DNA of 64,000 bases from Zonotrichia leucophrys gambelii. Taxonomy: Eukaryota > Chordata > Aves > Passeriformes > Passerellidae. The notes under the pieces were generated by a model, which saw only the letters and a program-made list of their open reading frames with translations, ran no database searches and was not told the DNA's origin. Positions 1 to 11,100 of the stretch are shown one piece after another; positions within the stretch are counted from its first letter, which is position 1, and every line of letters begins with the position of its first letter. Both the position numbers and the translations under genes were made by a program. The DNA lies in contig NC_088178.1 of NCBI RefSeq assembly GCF_028769735.1, positions 21,092,357-21,156,356 on the forward strand. The letters run 5' to 3'.

Positions 1-314
1 TCTGGTCTGTGTTGGATCTTGTCTGCCACAGCCCAATTGGAAAATCCAGCTGTGAAAACAGCTGTGGGTGCAGGATGCTGCTCCAGTGCCTGGAGCTGCT
101 GGTTGCAGCTTCCCCAGCCCATGGAGAGACAGCACTTCAGCTGGATGTGTGTGCCTGCCCTTGTGCTGGCTCATTCCTGCCATGGGGCATGGGCTGGGAT
201 GCTCCCAGGCAGGTTGGGGAGGAGGAACGGGTTGAGGCAGGAAATGTGGCTCCATCCTGGCTCCCGACATGCTGTGGGAAGCATGGCTTAAGCCAAGCCC
301 AACCTGTCTCCTAG
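1..314 (+). other. PLK3: PLK3 last intron (partial)
   Basis: This is non-coding sequence ending in the acceptor ctcctag at 308-314, directly before the PLK3 terminal exon. No exon or repeat is recognisable in it. The left edge of the window cuts the intron. Confidence 0.75.
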
Positions 315-509
315 GTGAATTTCTACAACGACCACACCAAGGTGATCATTAGCAAGCCTGACCACTCCTGCCTTGTCACCTACATCAACCGGGAGCGCAA
401 CTCTTACACTTACAAGCTGTGCAGCCTCCAGGAGCTGGGCTGCTCTCCTGAGCTCCACCACCGCCTCAGATACATCCTCAAGCTTCTCCAAGAATGGGCT
501 GAGGCCTAG
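315..509 (+). CDS. PLK3: PLK3 terminal coding exon (partial gene)
   Basis: This is the last 64 codons of polo-like kinase 3, a serine/threonine kinase of stress response and cell-cycle control. The exon follows a tag acceptor, opens in frame with VNFYNDHTKVIISKPDHS, contains ELGCSPELHHRLRY and ends in a TAG at 507-509. This is the C-terminal edge of the second polo box plus the short tail. The polo-box domain recruits the kinase to phosphorylated partners. The kinase domain and first polo box lie left of the window. PLK2 is the main alternative, but the PLK3-DYNLT4-BTBD19-PTCH2-EIF2B3 gene order favours PLK3. Confidence 0.93.
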   Translation: MNFYNDHTKVIISKPDHSCLVTYINRERNSYTYKLCSLQELGCSPELHHRLRYILKLLQEWAEA

Positions 510-1355
510 CCTGGGACCTCGGGGGACCCTGTCTGGACTTGGAGGTTTCCCCCTGCCCTCCCATGGGATGGGAGGGATGTTGTGGTGCTGGCTATCCCCC
601 TGGGCACTGTGTATCCTGGTGCTCAGCTGGACTCTGGACTAAGACATGTGGATGTGGTTACAGCAGCGGGTCTGGATATCCTTGCTGCTCCCTGGCTCTG
701 GGCAATCACTGTCTTCCCCCTGGCATCTCCTGCCCTTGTGGTTGCTGGTCTTGATGGAATGGACTGGGGTGTTACAAGGAGGTGGTGGTGGGTGAGTGTC
801 CTGCAGCTGGGTTGGGGCTGGCAGGGCCTTGTTTGAGGCTGGCAACTACTTGTGGTGGAGGCTCAGGCTCCCCTGCCCCAGCTGATGCATCAGTTGCACA
901 GACCCTCTGCATGGCCTGGAGATGGCTGCCACAGCCTTGATCTCAAATTTTAGGTGCTGTGGGATAGGAAAACCCCTTCCCAGGAGTGGGCAGGGGTGAA
1001 GGGTGCTGCCTGCCCTGCCAGGGGCTCTGTGGGCTGGTGGTGTGTGCCACTCCACAACTGTTACACTAAGGAGGGAGCTGTGCTGGGCCCAGCTGTGCCC
1101 GGTCTCTTCCCAAATTGTGAATTGTCTGGTACAACCTGAGGTTTGATAAAGGGTGGGACATGGGATCTGAGGACTTGCCTGGAGAAGCCCTCATTTTGTT
1201 GGGACCCAGGGTTGTTTCTTATTTCAAGGCAGCCTCTGCCATGTGCGACTATTTATGTATCTTATTTATATGGAATTATTTATTTTCCTGTTGGTCTGTC
1301 CTTGTGCAGTTCCCCTCCCCCTGACTCGCCTCAATAAAAACTTATTTGTGTAAGG
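510..1355 (+). other. PLK3: PLK3 3'UTR with AU-rich element
   Basis: About 850 nt lie between the TAG and the polyadenylation region. Three ATTTA pentamers cluster at 1251-1255, 1264-1268 and 1278-1282, about 50 nt before the AATAAA. Such pentamers bind mRNA-decay factors, which fits the known immediate-early behaviour of PLK3. The exact cleavage site is inferred. Confidence 0.75.
1333..1338 (+). terminator. PLK3: PLK3 poly(A) signal AATAAA
   Basis: A canonical AATAAA lies 824 nt after the PLK3 stop. The T/G-rich stretch ttatttgtgtaagg follows at once and can serve as the downstream element. Confidence 0.85.
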
Positions 1356-1359
1356 GCAA

Positions 1360-2060
1360 ACTATGTCTGCCTTATTTGAAACTGGAGTCATAAAAGGAGC
1401 TTCAGCATCAATCTTGCTCCAGAGCTGCTTCTGCCTGTTGGGGATGACCCTTCTTGCCACTGACTGGTGCTGGGGGATAAGGTCAGGGAGGCAGGATGAC
1501 TATGAGGAGCCCATGTGGTACCTCCACTGCTTTCATGGGACTGGCACAAAGGACAGAGTTAGCTCTTATGCTGGTGCAGCCTTGGAGCTGCCTCAAACTT
1601 CTCCTTGCTGCTGCCAAATGCATTCCCAGTCCTTTCAGCACTTGGATCCAACCCAGCTTCTCCCCTGACTCTGCTGAGCTGCAGAAGGCAGGAGCTATGA
1701 CCCAGGTGGTGGAGGGGTTGCCTGGGCCCTTGCACTGACATCTCCTGTGATGGGATATGAGCTGGGCATGAAGCCAGGAAAGAGCTCTGTGAGCTTGCTT
1801 TGAAGGTGATCTGTGTAATCAATCTGCCTGGGAGCAGCAGCTTGTGCTGTGGGAAGCAGCCTAGGCTGCTCCAACAGCCTTGGGCAGTTGCCTGTTCCAG
1901 GGAAATCCAGCCTTTTGTTGTGTTTGCTGCTGCTTGAGTCTTTTTGCAAGCCATAGTACTGGGAACTGCAGCGTGGGTGTGAGCTGAGGCTGGAGTGAGC
2001 ACCCATATCTTGCTCCCTGCACACACCCTGGCCCAAGACTTCAGGTATGACACACAGCTG
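1360..2060. other. PLK3/DYNLT4 intergenic spacer
   Basis: About 700 bp separate the tail-to-tail 3' ends of PLK3 and DYNLT4. The sequence is unique, with no coding frame, repeat or CpG island that I can see. Confidence 0.6.
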
Positions 2061-2071
2061 GACAAAACCTC

Positions 2072-2077
2072 TTTATT
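2072..2077 (-). terminator. DYNLT4: DYNLT4 poly(A) signal
   Basis: TTTATT on the plus strand reads AATAAA on the minus strand. It lies 55 nt beyond the DYNLT4 stop, so the 3'UTR is very short, about 75 nt. Confidence 0.75.
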
Positions 2078-2131
2078 TCAGCTGCTCTCTCCCTACAGCT
2101 CTACAAGACTGGGTGGACACAGAGGCATGTG

Positions 2132-2776
2132 CTACTCGAAGTAGACCCCATACACTGTGGCTACAGCAAAGAGGGAGGCGTTGGAGAAGGAGGCAGAGGC
2201 AAAGCTGTCGGTCTCAGGGTCCCACAGTCCCCGGCTGGCCACCAAGAGGCTCTGCTGGCCCTGCTGGCCCAGCACCACGTGGCAGACCAGCTTGTAGCGG
2301 GGTGGCACCACCTCCTTGGCCTGGCTGTGCAGCAGCTCAGTCAGGCTCAGGGCTAGTGGGGCACTGCCCTGGGCACTGTACACTGTGGCCCCCAAGGCAC
2401 AGGCCAGGGTCCCCTCCAGCACCCGCTGCACCCGCTCCACATCAAACTTGCAGCCTTTGTCCGGCCCTATCCTGTAAGTGTTTTCAAGGCGGGTCTTGAG
2501 GATGGGTTGGAAAATGGGGAGCCCAGAGAAGCTGACACGTCTGTGGAGCATCCAGGATGGCCGCCTGCTCCCCAGGCCCATGCCGAAGGAGCTGCGGCGG
2601 CTGAGGATGGAATTGCGGCGGGAGAGCAGAGGGGGAGCTTTGCTGTCCTCAGGGCCCCGGGCTGGGGCTGCAGGCTGGGACCCACGGCGGCTACTGCGGA
2701 GTGCAGGGGCCTCAGTGCTGCCTGCAGCCAGCACCTGGGCTAGCAGGGCTATCTCTGGGACGGGCTGCTCAGCCAT
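2132..2776 (-). CDS. DYNLT4: DYNLT4 (TCTEX1D4), Tctex-type dynein light-chain protein
   Basis: This is a single coding exon of 214 codons, close to the human protein (about 220 aa). Residues 1-78 are a Ser/Arg-rich, probably disordered N-terminus. RVSF at 80-83, followed by SGLP, is the family's protein phosphatase 1 docking motif. Residues about 98-214 are the Tctex1 light-chain fold, with PPRYKLVCHVVLG at 158-170 and the typical end SNASLFAVATVYGVYFE. The ATG at 2776 was chosen because it begins a human-like MAEQP N-terminus and sits 8 nt after a splice acceptor (tttgcag). The frame stays open further upstream, but that part lies in the 5' intron. Tctex1 proteins act as cargo adaptors or light chains of dynein and interact with ciliary and TGF-beta-pathway partners. 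Five RRxS motifs mark the N-terminus. Confidence 0.93.
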   Translation of the reverse strand: MAEQPVPEIALLAQVLAAGSTEAPALRSSRRGSQPAAPARGPEDSKAPPLLSRRNSILSRRSSFGMGLGSRRPSWMLHRRVSFSGLPIFQPILKTRLENTYRIGPDKGCKFDVERVQRVLEGTLACALGATVYSAQGSAPLALSLTELLHSQAKEVVPPRYKLVCHVVLGQQGQQSLLVASRGLWDPETDSFASASFSNASLFAVATVYGVYFE

Positions 2777-2784
2777 GGGGTGGC

Positions 2785-3071
2785 CTGCAAAGGAGATGTA
2801 CCTGGGTGTTGGGTGAGGCAGGTGTCCTTTAGCCTCTCCATGCCTTCTGGCATGTGAGTCTCCATGAGATGAGACGCAGAGGGGCTGGGAGATCCATGGT
2901 AGCTGTCTTCCCTTCTCCAGTGCTTCCATGCCCATCAGACTCAGCCAGCTGGGGCTGATCCAGTGTGGTAGCGCATTGTCCACACAGCTCTCTGCTCTCC
3001 CATCCCCAGAACTTCCCCCAGCACAGGTGAGTAACTTTTTCCCCAGTGTTTGGTCTGCATCCCACACTTAC
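2785..3071 (-). other. DYNLT4: DYNLT4 5'UTR intron (predicted)
   Basis: On the minus strand a strong donor, AGG|GTAAGTG, ends a presumed non-coding exon at 3072. The acceptor tttgcag|GCC resumes at 2784, just before the start codon. Human DYNLT4 likewise has its whole CDS in one downstream exon. The transcription start beyond 3072 cannot be placed. Confidence 0.6.
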
Positions 3072-3072
3072 C

Positions 3073-4550
3073 CTAAATTCCACTACTGTCCTTCCAGAGT
3101 AAACCCAGGGGACTTGTCTCTGGTGGATATCGCTGCCCAGGACCAACCTTTATCTTGCAAGTTGCTGTGAGCAGAGCCAAATCTGTTGTGCTCCTGGAAG
3201 GTGAAGTGTTGCTACGTGACACTGTAGGTCTCCAGGGCTGTTCTGGGGCATGGCTTCTGTAACTCCTTGTTTCCTGGTCCCTGGACAGCTCTGTTCCCCT
3301 TCACTCCTGCCCTCTGCATTTTCAGCTGTGTCAGCACAGGGATGTGGTTACTCCAGGCATGTGCCTTCCAATCTCCCTGGCAGCTCCCTGCCAGCCCTGA
3401 AAAATGCAGGCTGGTGTTGGATGTGCAAGAGAAGAGCAGGGGGTGGAGAGTAGCCTCTGTGATCACTACTTTGTGCCCTGACTGTGGGCTGCACTGGGGC
3501 TGGGCCCTCCAACACCTTGATTTTGCTCAGACATTTGCATCCTTAGGCTACTTATCTCCCGCTGCACCAAGGGAGAGTGTGTGTGGGTGGGCACCCACTG
3601 AATCATAGAATCACACAGTAGGTTGTGTTGGAAAGGACCTGAGAGATCATCTAGTTCCAAATCACCTGCAATGGGCTGGGATGCTACCCCAAACCAGAGT
3701 GCTCAGAGCCCTATCCAACCCAGCCTTGAACACTTCCAGGGACTGGATGGAGCACAGCTGTGGCATGTGCCAGGGACCCTGCTGCTGTAATGCCTGGGGA
3801 TGAGCAGATCCCTGGGGGCTCCTGACCCTGCCGGAGTTTCTCTGTGCCAGTGGAGCCCAGCCCAGCTGGTACGACACGGCTGTTCCATCAATGTGCCTTT
3901 GTCTGGCTTGGCTGCCGAGCTATTTGAGGAAAGTGGAGACGGCATTTGTGTTTCTATCTCCAGTCAGAGGTATTTATAGCCTGCCTCTGACTAGTGCTGC
4001 CAAGCACACTGCCAGCTGGACCCCTTCCCTTGGGGGGCTGCCTCAGCTCCGAGCCCCATTCCTGCCTTCCCTTGCACCACCCACTGACAAGCAAGGGTGG
4101 ATCCCTCCATGGGTAATCCCCTCCTTGGGCTGCTTGGGGCCAGCCAAGGGTTGGAGAATGGCACAGCACTTGGTTTGGGCTTAGGTGAGCGGTTGCTTTG
4201 GGGGGTTGATCTAGTGGGTGGCATCCCTGCCCACGGCATGGGGGTTGGAAGTAAATGGTCCCTTCCCACCCAAGCCTTTCTGTGAGGCTGGTAATGCTGT
4301 TTTCTGCAAGCACCTGTACCCTAAGCAGACATGAGTGCTGCAGGGCTCTGGCCTGGGGCATTGCAGGAGAGAAGACTTCCCCCATTTCTGGGGACAAATC
4401 TCCCCGCTGGGCACCAGTCTGCTCCAGTGCTGCTGCTGGGGACTCAGCCATGCCCAGCGGCTTTCCATGGGGGCTGTGCAGGTAGGGGTGAGGGTGATGT
4501 CCGTGCGTGTGCTGCCTTTTCCAAAATCCCAGCTGCCAGCCTCCCTTCAC
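3073..4550. other. Spacer between DYNLT4 and BTBD19 5' ends
   Basis: About 1.5 kb separate the divergently transcribed DYNLT4 and BTBD19. It should hold the DYNLT4 first exon and promoter and the distal BTBD19 promoter. It contains a CR1 fragment (3602-3775) and a small 9-bp inverted repeat (3962-3970 / 3984-3992) whose loop carries tatttata. No coding exon is recognised. Confidence 0.5.
3602..3775 (-). mobile_element. CR1 LINE 3' fragment
   Basis: The segment opens with aatcatagaatcac, the reverse complement of the CR1 3' terminus. It continues with ttggaaaggacctgagagat, catctagttccaa, tatccaacccagcc and cttgaacacttccaggga, all hallmarks of the avian CR1 3'UTR. The element is therefore inserted on the minus strand and 5'-truncated, as is usual for CR1. 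Confidence 0.88.
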
Positions 4551-4559
4551 CCCCATCTC

Positions 4560-5120
4560 TCTGCTCCGCAGCAAAACCGCCAGCTCGGGCCGCACCGTCC
4601 CCGTGCCAGGCGTGCCAGAGCCAAGCCCCGAATCACGGCAAGGAATTCCACTCGCTGCAAGCGGATCAGCCCCGCTTCCCCATCCGGTGAGCGCCGGACG
4701 GAGCCGCCTTGGCAGCGCGGCTGTGCTTCACGCCTCATTGTCCCATGGCTCCCTCCCACCGCTCCCCCGGCAGCCCGGCCTCCAGCCCCGGCGCTGCCTG
4801 CCAGGTTTCCCTAGCAATGGGCCGTGCCGTACGACGCAGCCTGCTGGCTTCCTCCCCGCGGCCTCCCCGGGCTGGCCGGCCTCCCGACAGCCCCGGATCG
4901 CCCGCCGCCATCCTCGGGCCTCCTCCCGCCGCCGCGCTCCCTGAGGCCGCCCATGGCCGGACCCGGCTCGGCGCGGCTGCAGGGCGACGTGGCCGCCTTC
5001 AGCGCTGCCCTGCGCACCCTGGTCAACAACCCCCAGTTCAGGTGAGGGCCCGGGCCGTGCCGCCTCCCCCCGACACTCCTCCTGCTTTCCCGCAGCCCCG
5101 AGCCCTTCGGCTGGGGCCGT
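4560..5120 (+). promoter_or_regulatory. BTBD19: BTBD19 CpG-island promoter
   Basis: CpG density rises sharply here and covers the presumed 5'UTR and first coding exon of BTBD19. I see no TATA box at a suitable distance, so dispersed CpG-island initiation is the likely mode. Upstream ATGs at 4744 and 4817 would act as uORF starts if transcription begins that far out. Confidence 0.65.
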
Positions 5121-8100
5121 TGGGGCCCGCAGGGAATCCGGGGAGCCCCGGGCAGCTGGTGGGGCCGACGCGGCTTGTGCAGCGCTCCCCACACACCCGC
5201 ATGCCAACAGGAGGCCAGGGCTGCCCCGGTGTGGCCCACCCTGCACAGCCATCCTCTCTCAGGAGGAGGGAGAGTTCCCGGGTGTGCCCAGACCCCCTCT
5301 GTTCCCCTGCATGGTGCCAAGAGGGCAAGGCAGTTTCCCAGGATAAATCCTATGCTAGGGCTCTTGCCCTTGTCAGGAATGTGGGTGCATTGAGCTCCCC
5401 AGGAGCAGCGTACTCCCAGCTCAGTTCCTTTACCACCTGGCTTTATTGGTGCTTTATCCCCAGACGGCATAGCATCCCTCCTCACAGGGTTTGGCATTCC
5501 TGCCACCTCTTGCCACAGCAGAGAGCAGAGATGCAGATGCTGCCTTGGCTTCCCTCACCCACATGGTATGTCCTGCCTGGCTGTGGTCCTCTTCACCCAC
5601 TTCCTGCTGAGGCCTGGGCAGCCTGTCTAACACCAGAGCTATCTAAGGAAATCCCCATTCCTGCTGAAATTTTTGGCTACCCAGAAGAGAAATCCCTGTA
5701 AAAACTCCCCAGCCACAGCACCAGGCAGTAGAGGAGTGGCTGACAGTGCCTGGTCATTCTCAGCCTACATCCTGCTGCTCACATCTTTTAACCCATACCT
5801 CTTATCCAGCATCCTGCAATCTGCATCCTGCAGCCTGAAATCTCTGCTCTGCATCTATCTACTTTATCCCACATTCTGCATCCTTTCTCCTGTAGCCTGT
5901 ATCTCACAACCTGCACTCTGTAGCTTTTGTTCTTCATCCCACATCCTGCAACCTGTGTCCTGCATCCCAGACCTTGCATGCCATCATCATAGCTGGCATT
6001 CCACATCTCACAGCCTGCATGCTGTATTTTGCTTGCCCCTCTTGGCCTGTGGACCTCAATCACAGAGCAGTTTGTCATGATCCTCCTTGCAGGAGCAGTC
6101 ATGGAGGACCTGTTGGGCTCTGCTCACAGCACCCATCCTGCCCCAGCTGTGTGTCTCCTGATAGACACTTGGGATGACACAGTTGTCCTTCCTTCTGGTA
6201 GGCACATACACCAGAAGTGTCCTGTGGGACATTCTGAGGGCTTGTGCATGTCCTCATGGCAGTCAGAGTTTGAGTGGTGTGTCTTCTGCTCATTAGCCTG
6301 CTGGGATGGAGGAAGGGACAGGGAGATAGGTGGGCCATAGCCACAAGTGTGCTCAAGCTGGGGACTCCATGTCCTTTGCCTCCTTCCTTTCCCCTGATTG
6401 TGCCCCCCTTTTTAGGGGCCAGGGAGCTGGGGAAACATTTTGAGGAGGGTTATAGGGGATCAGGGCAACAGGATGGTCCCTGTGCTCTGCTATATGCCAC
6501 AAGCTGCCCTGTTGGGCCAGTGCCAGCCCTTCTGGCAGTTGTGCCAGGGACTTCACATCCCTGAGCTGATGAGTCAGTTCCCATGAGTCAAGGAGGCTGA
6601 TCCCGGTGACAGCAACGCTTTCCTTGGCTCTGCTATACCGAAAGAGAAAGTCACTTTCTCCAGCTGTCCTTGGCCTTTCTCTGCCCTGCTCAGTGCCAGC
6701 ACCCTGGGCTCTCTGTGCCAGCACCCTGGGCTTTCTGTGCTTCCCAGAGGACCTGTTGTGCTCACCTCACCTGCAGCATTCAAATGGCTGGAAAAAGCCA
6801 CCAACAAGGTCCCCTCTGTTCCCCTGTTGGGACAAACGCCTAGGTTAAAAGTAAAGGGTACTGCCCCCTGTGCCAGGCACTCCTGTGTGCCCTGTCCCAG
6901 CCCAGGGAAGGCTGTGTCCTTGCTTTCCATCACCGTGTCCCTCATGTCCCCTCTCCCCTGCAGCGATGTGATGTTCGTGGTGGGGCAGGAGCAGCAGAAG
7001 GTGTTTGCGCACCGCTGTGTGCTGGCGTGCCGCTGCCAGGTGTTCCGTGGCATGCTCAGCCAGGACTCCTCCAGCAGCGTCCCACCCCAGGGCCCCTTCA
7101 TCCTGGGCAACGTGCAGCCTGAGGTCTTCCTGGCCGTCATTGAGTTCCTCTACACCAACAGTGTCACCCTCAACAGCCACATAGTGAGTGGGGATGGGGC
7201 TGGTGGGGACCATGGATGTGGGAGGGATAAGAAGGGGATGCCGGGGAAGGGGTGCTTTGCGACTCTTGGTGTGCCAAAATTGGAGGAGATGTCTTGGGAC
7301 CTCTGACTGTGCATACCCTGGATGGTGAGAATGGGGACACCACAGCAGAAGACCTAAATTTTTCTTCATGCTGCAGCCTTATCTCGCGTGCTCCACTCAG
7401 GAGCTCCTTTACCCTGGGCTGCTGTGCCCATCCATGCCCCCACACGCTGATGATCACAAAGTCCCTCTTGCCTGCAGGCACTGGAGGTGCTGACCTCGTC
7501 GGTGGAATATGGCTTGCAGGACCTGTGCAAGGTACGGTGCTATCTGGGCTGTGGGCAGTGGTGCCTCGGTGTCCCCAGGCTGGGCAGCACCCCAGGATGG
7601 TCCTTGCATGGCTGCTAGCTGGAGGTGCCTCTGAGGAAAGCACTGTGGTGAATTACACAGCCTTGGCCCTGCTTTTCTATCCTGGAAAGGCTCTCCAGTG
7701 GGATCCCCCTTGAGGGGGTGCAGCCGCGGCCGGGAATCCCACAGGGGAATCCCGAGAAATCACGGGGAAGACATGGAGTTTCACATCTCCTGCACAGCAA
7801 AGGTCAGGAGGAAAGCCCCTGTGCCTTCGCCCACACGTGCTCTCTGGTCATCTGACAGGATGATGCAGTTCGAGAGAGCCCCAGTGCTGGGAGCAGTCAG
7901 CACCTCAGCTGTGGTGCTGCCAAAGCTGTGCTGCTGCGGGTGGGAAGGTTTTGGGAAGGCGGCAGGGACACAGAGGAAGGGTGGGAGCTGAATGAGGAGG
8001 GGCCGGGGAGCTGAAGCAGCTCAGTGTTGGGCAGGGCAGCCAGGCCACGTCATCAGCCTGATTCCTGAATTACAGCCTGGCTGAACACGTGACCTGACAT

Positions 8101-11100
8101 CTCACACCCAGACTTCCTCCCCATCACACTGGGAAAGTACCTCAGGAGCTGAGGAATCGTGGGCTCCTGTCTGCCAGAGTGGTGGGATGGGACCTGTGGG
8201 AACAATATCAGCCAAAGCCCAGAGGTGGCAGAGTGGTCAAACAGCTGTCTGGCCAGGGAAGGGATACAAGGGGTGTTACAGAAAAAGGGGACCCTGGTGC
8301 TCCTCTCATGAGTCACAACCCACCACCCAGCAAATGCATCCTAAGGGGGTTGACCTGCATAGAGGAGGGGTGGGAAGGAAAGGGGCTGACCAAGGACAGC
8401 TGGTGAAACCATGTCAGTGTGCCCAGCTGCAGGGTGACCTCATATCCCTCCTGCCAATGACTCAGGGCCCTTCTGTCCCAGCTGACAGCTCCTCCCTGCA
8501 TGTCACATCCCCTTGGGTTTCCCAGGGACTCTGGTAGGCAGCTGAGATAGGCAGGAGAGAGGTCCCACTCATGATAAACATGCTGGTCTGGCTGCATCCC
8601 ACCTGCATTATCCGTGTAGGGGATGCAGCTGGAGATGCTGTTCCCCCTGCAGTCACAGCCAGAGCACAGCTGGCAGGCAGGGCTAGGGCAAAGCTGAGGG
8701 CACCCAGTGCACTGCAGCTGGCACCAGGATTGTGCCCTATGGCAGAACATGGATGGCATCTATAGGATTAAGGGACCCACCTGGGGCTATCAGATTGGCT
8801 GGGTTTGGTCACATCAGTCTTGGTCCCTGTCTCCATCAGTGGCCAAGCTGGCTGCCCACATCCACACTGCAAGGCCTCATGCCACAGGCCAATGCTTATG
8901 AAATCCTGGGGGGCTGAAAGTGCCTCTGCCCCACATTCCATGTTCTGGGGGCTCAGGGGATGCTGAGAGTTTTGTGGGGGGATGGCAGGGTTGTGTCCCT
9001 CACTCTGGCCACCCTCTCCCTGTCTGTCTTACAGCTCTGTGTCAAGTTCATCAAGGACACACTGAGTGTGGAGCAGGTCTGCGAGGCTCTGCAGGTAAGA
9101 GTCACAGCAGTGGGGTCACAAAGGCTTAAAAATAACCTGTAGAATCTTGGGGGCAGGAACAGACTTGACCCTTCTGTTCTTGCTGGACAGTGGGGCAGGA
9201 TTTCCCACTCAGCCCTGGCCCAGCAGCTGTCCTGCCAGCTCCCAGACCATTGGGATTGTACCAGGGCTGCAAGGGACAGTGGGCCACCAGATCCTGGCAG
9301 AGAAGTGTCTTCTCTGTCAGCCTGAGCAGGACTGACCAGAACTTCACAGTGCCAGGGCTTTGTCATCATCTGCATGAAAGTGGGAGGCACTGGGTTTTGG
9401 GGAACCAGTCCCAAAACCCCTGCTGAGAGTTGAAGCACCTAAAAATAGCCTTGCAAAGGTCCTAATGGCCCTTTCCATGCTACTTGGTGGGACCAAGGCT
9501 GCTCTGCAGAGAAGGGGTATTTGTTTAATCTCCCACAAGCTAAAACAATCTTGGGGTGAGGTGTCTGCCCTAGAACACAGAGCCCCAGCCAGATGTGTGC
9601 CAGACCACTGCGACAAATGGAGCTAAAATTGGCCCAGAGGAAACAAAACAAGAAACCCCAAAACCCCAGAACAAAACAAACCTGAAGAAAACAGCTTGTC
9701 TGCCCTCCCCACTTGCGTCAGCACTGGTCCCCTGCTGTGGTGGAGGGGGACATGATGTTCACCCTGCCTGTGTGGTCCTGAGTACCCCACACACAGCGGC
9801 TGCTGTGGGGGGATGGGGTTGTGCCCTCCTGGTAACCTGATGGGCAGTGCCAGCCCTGGGATGAGCATTGCTCAGTAGGGCTGGGAGAACATGAGAGCAA
9901 CCCCAAATTCCTGCTGCGGTGGGGGATGGCAGCTATAGGTCAGGCTGAGGCTGGCACCAGGGGTATGGGGTGCTTGTGGGGGGCTTTAAGCTGATCCTGT
10001 GCCCGCACAAGGAGCACTGGGGACTGGTGGTTTCATGTGCCTGTGGTGTTACCTTGTGAGAACAGCACCAGGACTTCTTGCCCACTATGGGCTTGGTGAG
10101 GTGTCTGAGCAGAGGTGGAAAATCACACGTCTGCTTAGAGTGGGGCTGGGTAACCATTGTGGGCATTAGAGCCACCAAAACATTTGGTCTTGGGCAGGCC
10201 AAAAAAGGAGGGGGGGCCTTGGTGCCCCTTCCTCCCCACACTCTGCCATGGTACCCAACCCAGAGGGATATGTTCTTCACCTGTGCCCCTGACAGTGCCC
10301 ATGTTTCTTTAGAGCTTTGGCAGGGAGTCCCACCTGCCCTGCACCCCCTTGCAGGTGTCTGTGTTGTCTCACAGGCTGCGGTGACCTATGGGCAGGTGGA
10401 CCTCCAGCAGCACTGCCTGGCCTTCATCGAGGGCTGCACCGCGGTACGGTGGCAGGTGATGGGGGAGCATGGTGTGGGGTACCCCAGGGCATGGGGGGCA
10501 CGTGGCATGGAGAACACTGCATGAGGCAAGGACAGGATGGCTGGAGGCTGGGAGAGGACCAAATGGTACTTGGAGAGAAGATGCTGGGTGACTGGCAGAG
10601 GCAGGCTGGGGGTTACTGGAGTGCCAGAGGATTGGAGTTTGTGTTGTGGGATGCTGGAATGCCAGGCAGGGATGGCACCAGGATGTGTCTGATGGATGGG
10701 GGTGGTGGTTGTGTGGGGTCCTGGTTCCAGCACCCTGGTGTTGTGGTGTGCTGGCAGGCAGTGGTGCAGACCCAGGGCTTCCGTGAGCTCTCTGACGTGG
10801 TGCTGGCGCGGGTGCTGCGCAGTGACCGCCTGGCCGTGGATGAGCTGGAGCTGGTGCAGGCTGTGCGGGAGTGGGCACACGTCAGCTCGGTGAGTGTCAC
10901 GCAGCAAGGACCACCCAGGGGTGCCTGGGCCCCCACCAGCCCAGGCTGGGAGTGTAGGCACGCTGTCCCTGAGGCCAGGGCTCTGTGATGCACACAGAAT
11001 CTGTGTCACTCCCGCCAGGCCCCTGCCTCCCCTGGTGCCCAGGACATCACCAGCCTCATCCCTCACATCCTGATCTCTGACAGGCTGTCCTGGAGCGTCC

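Noticed and set aside
2777..3067. N-terminal extension of DYNLT4 by 97 codons
   Set aside because: It would cross the strong acceptor at 2785. The extension has no resemblance to the family, while the ATG at 2776 gives a human-like N-terminus.
4709..5701. 330-codon open frame over BTBD19 exon 1
   Set aside because: It is out of frame with the BTB-encoding exon 1 and runs through the clear GTGAGG donor into the intron. It is compositional.
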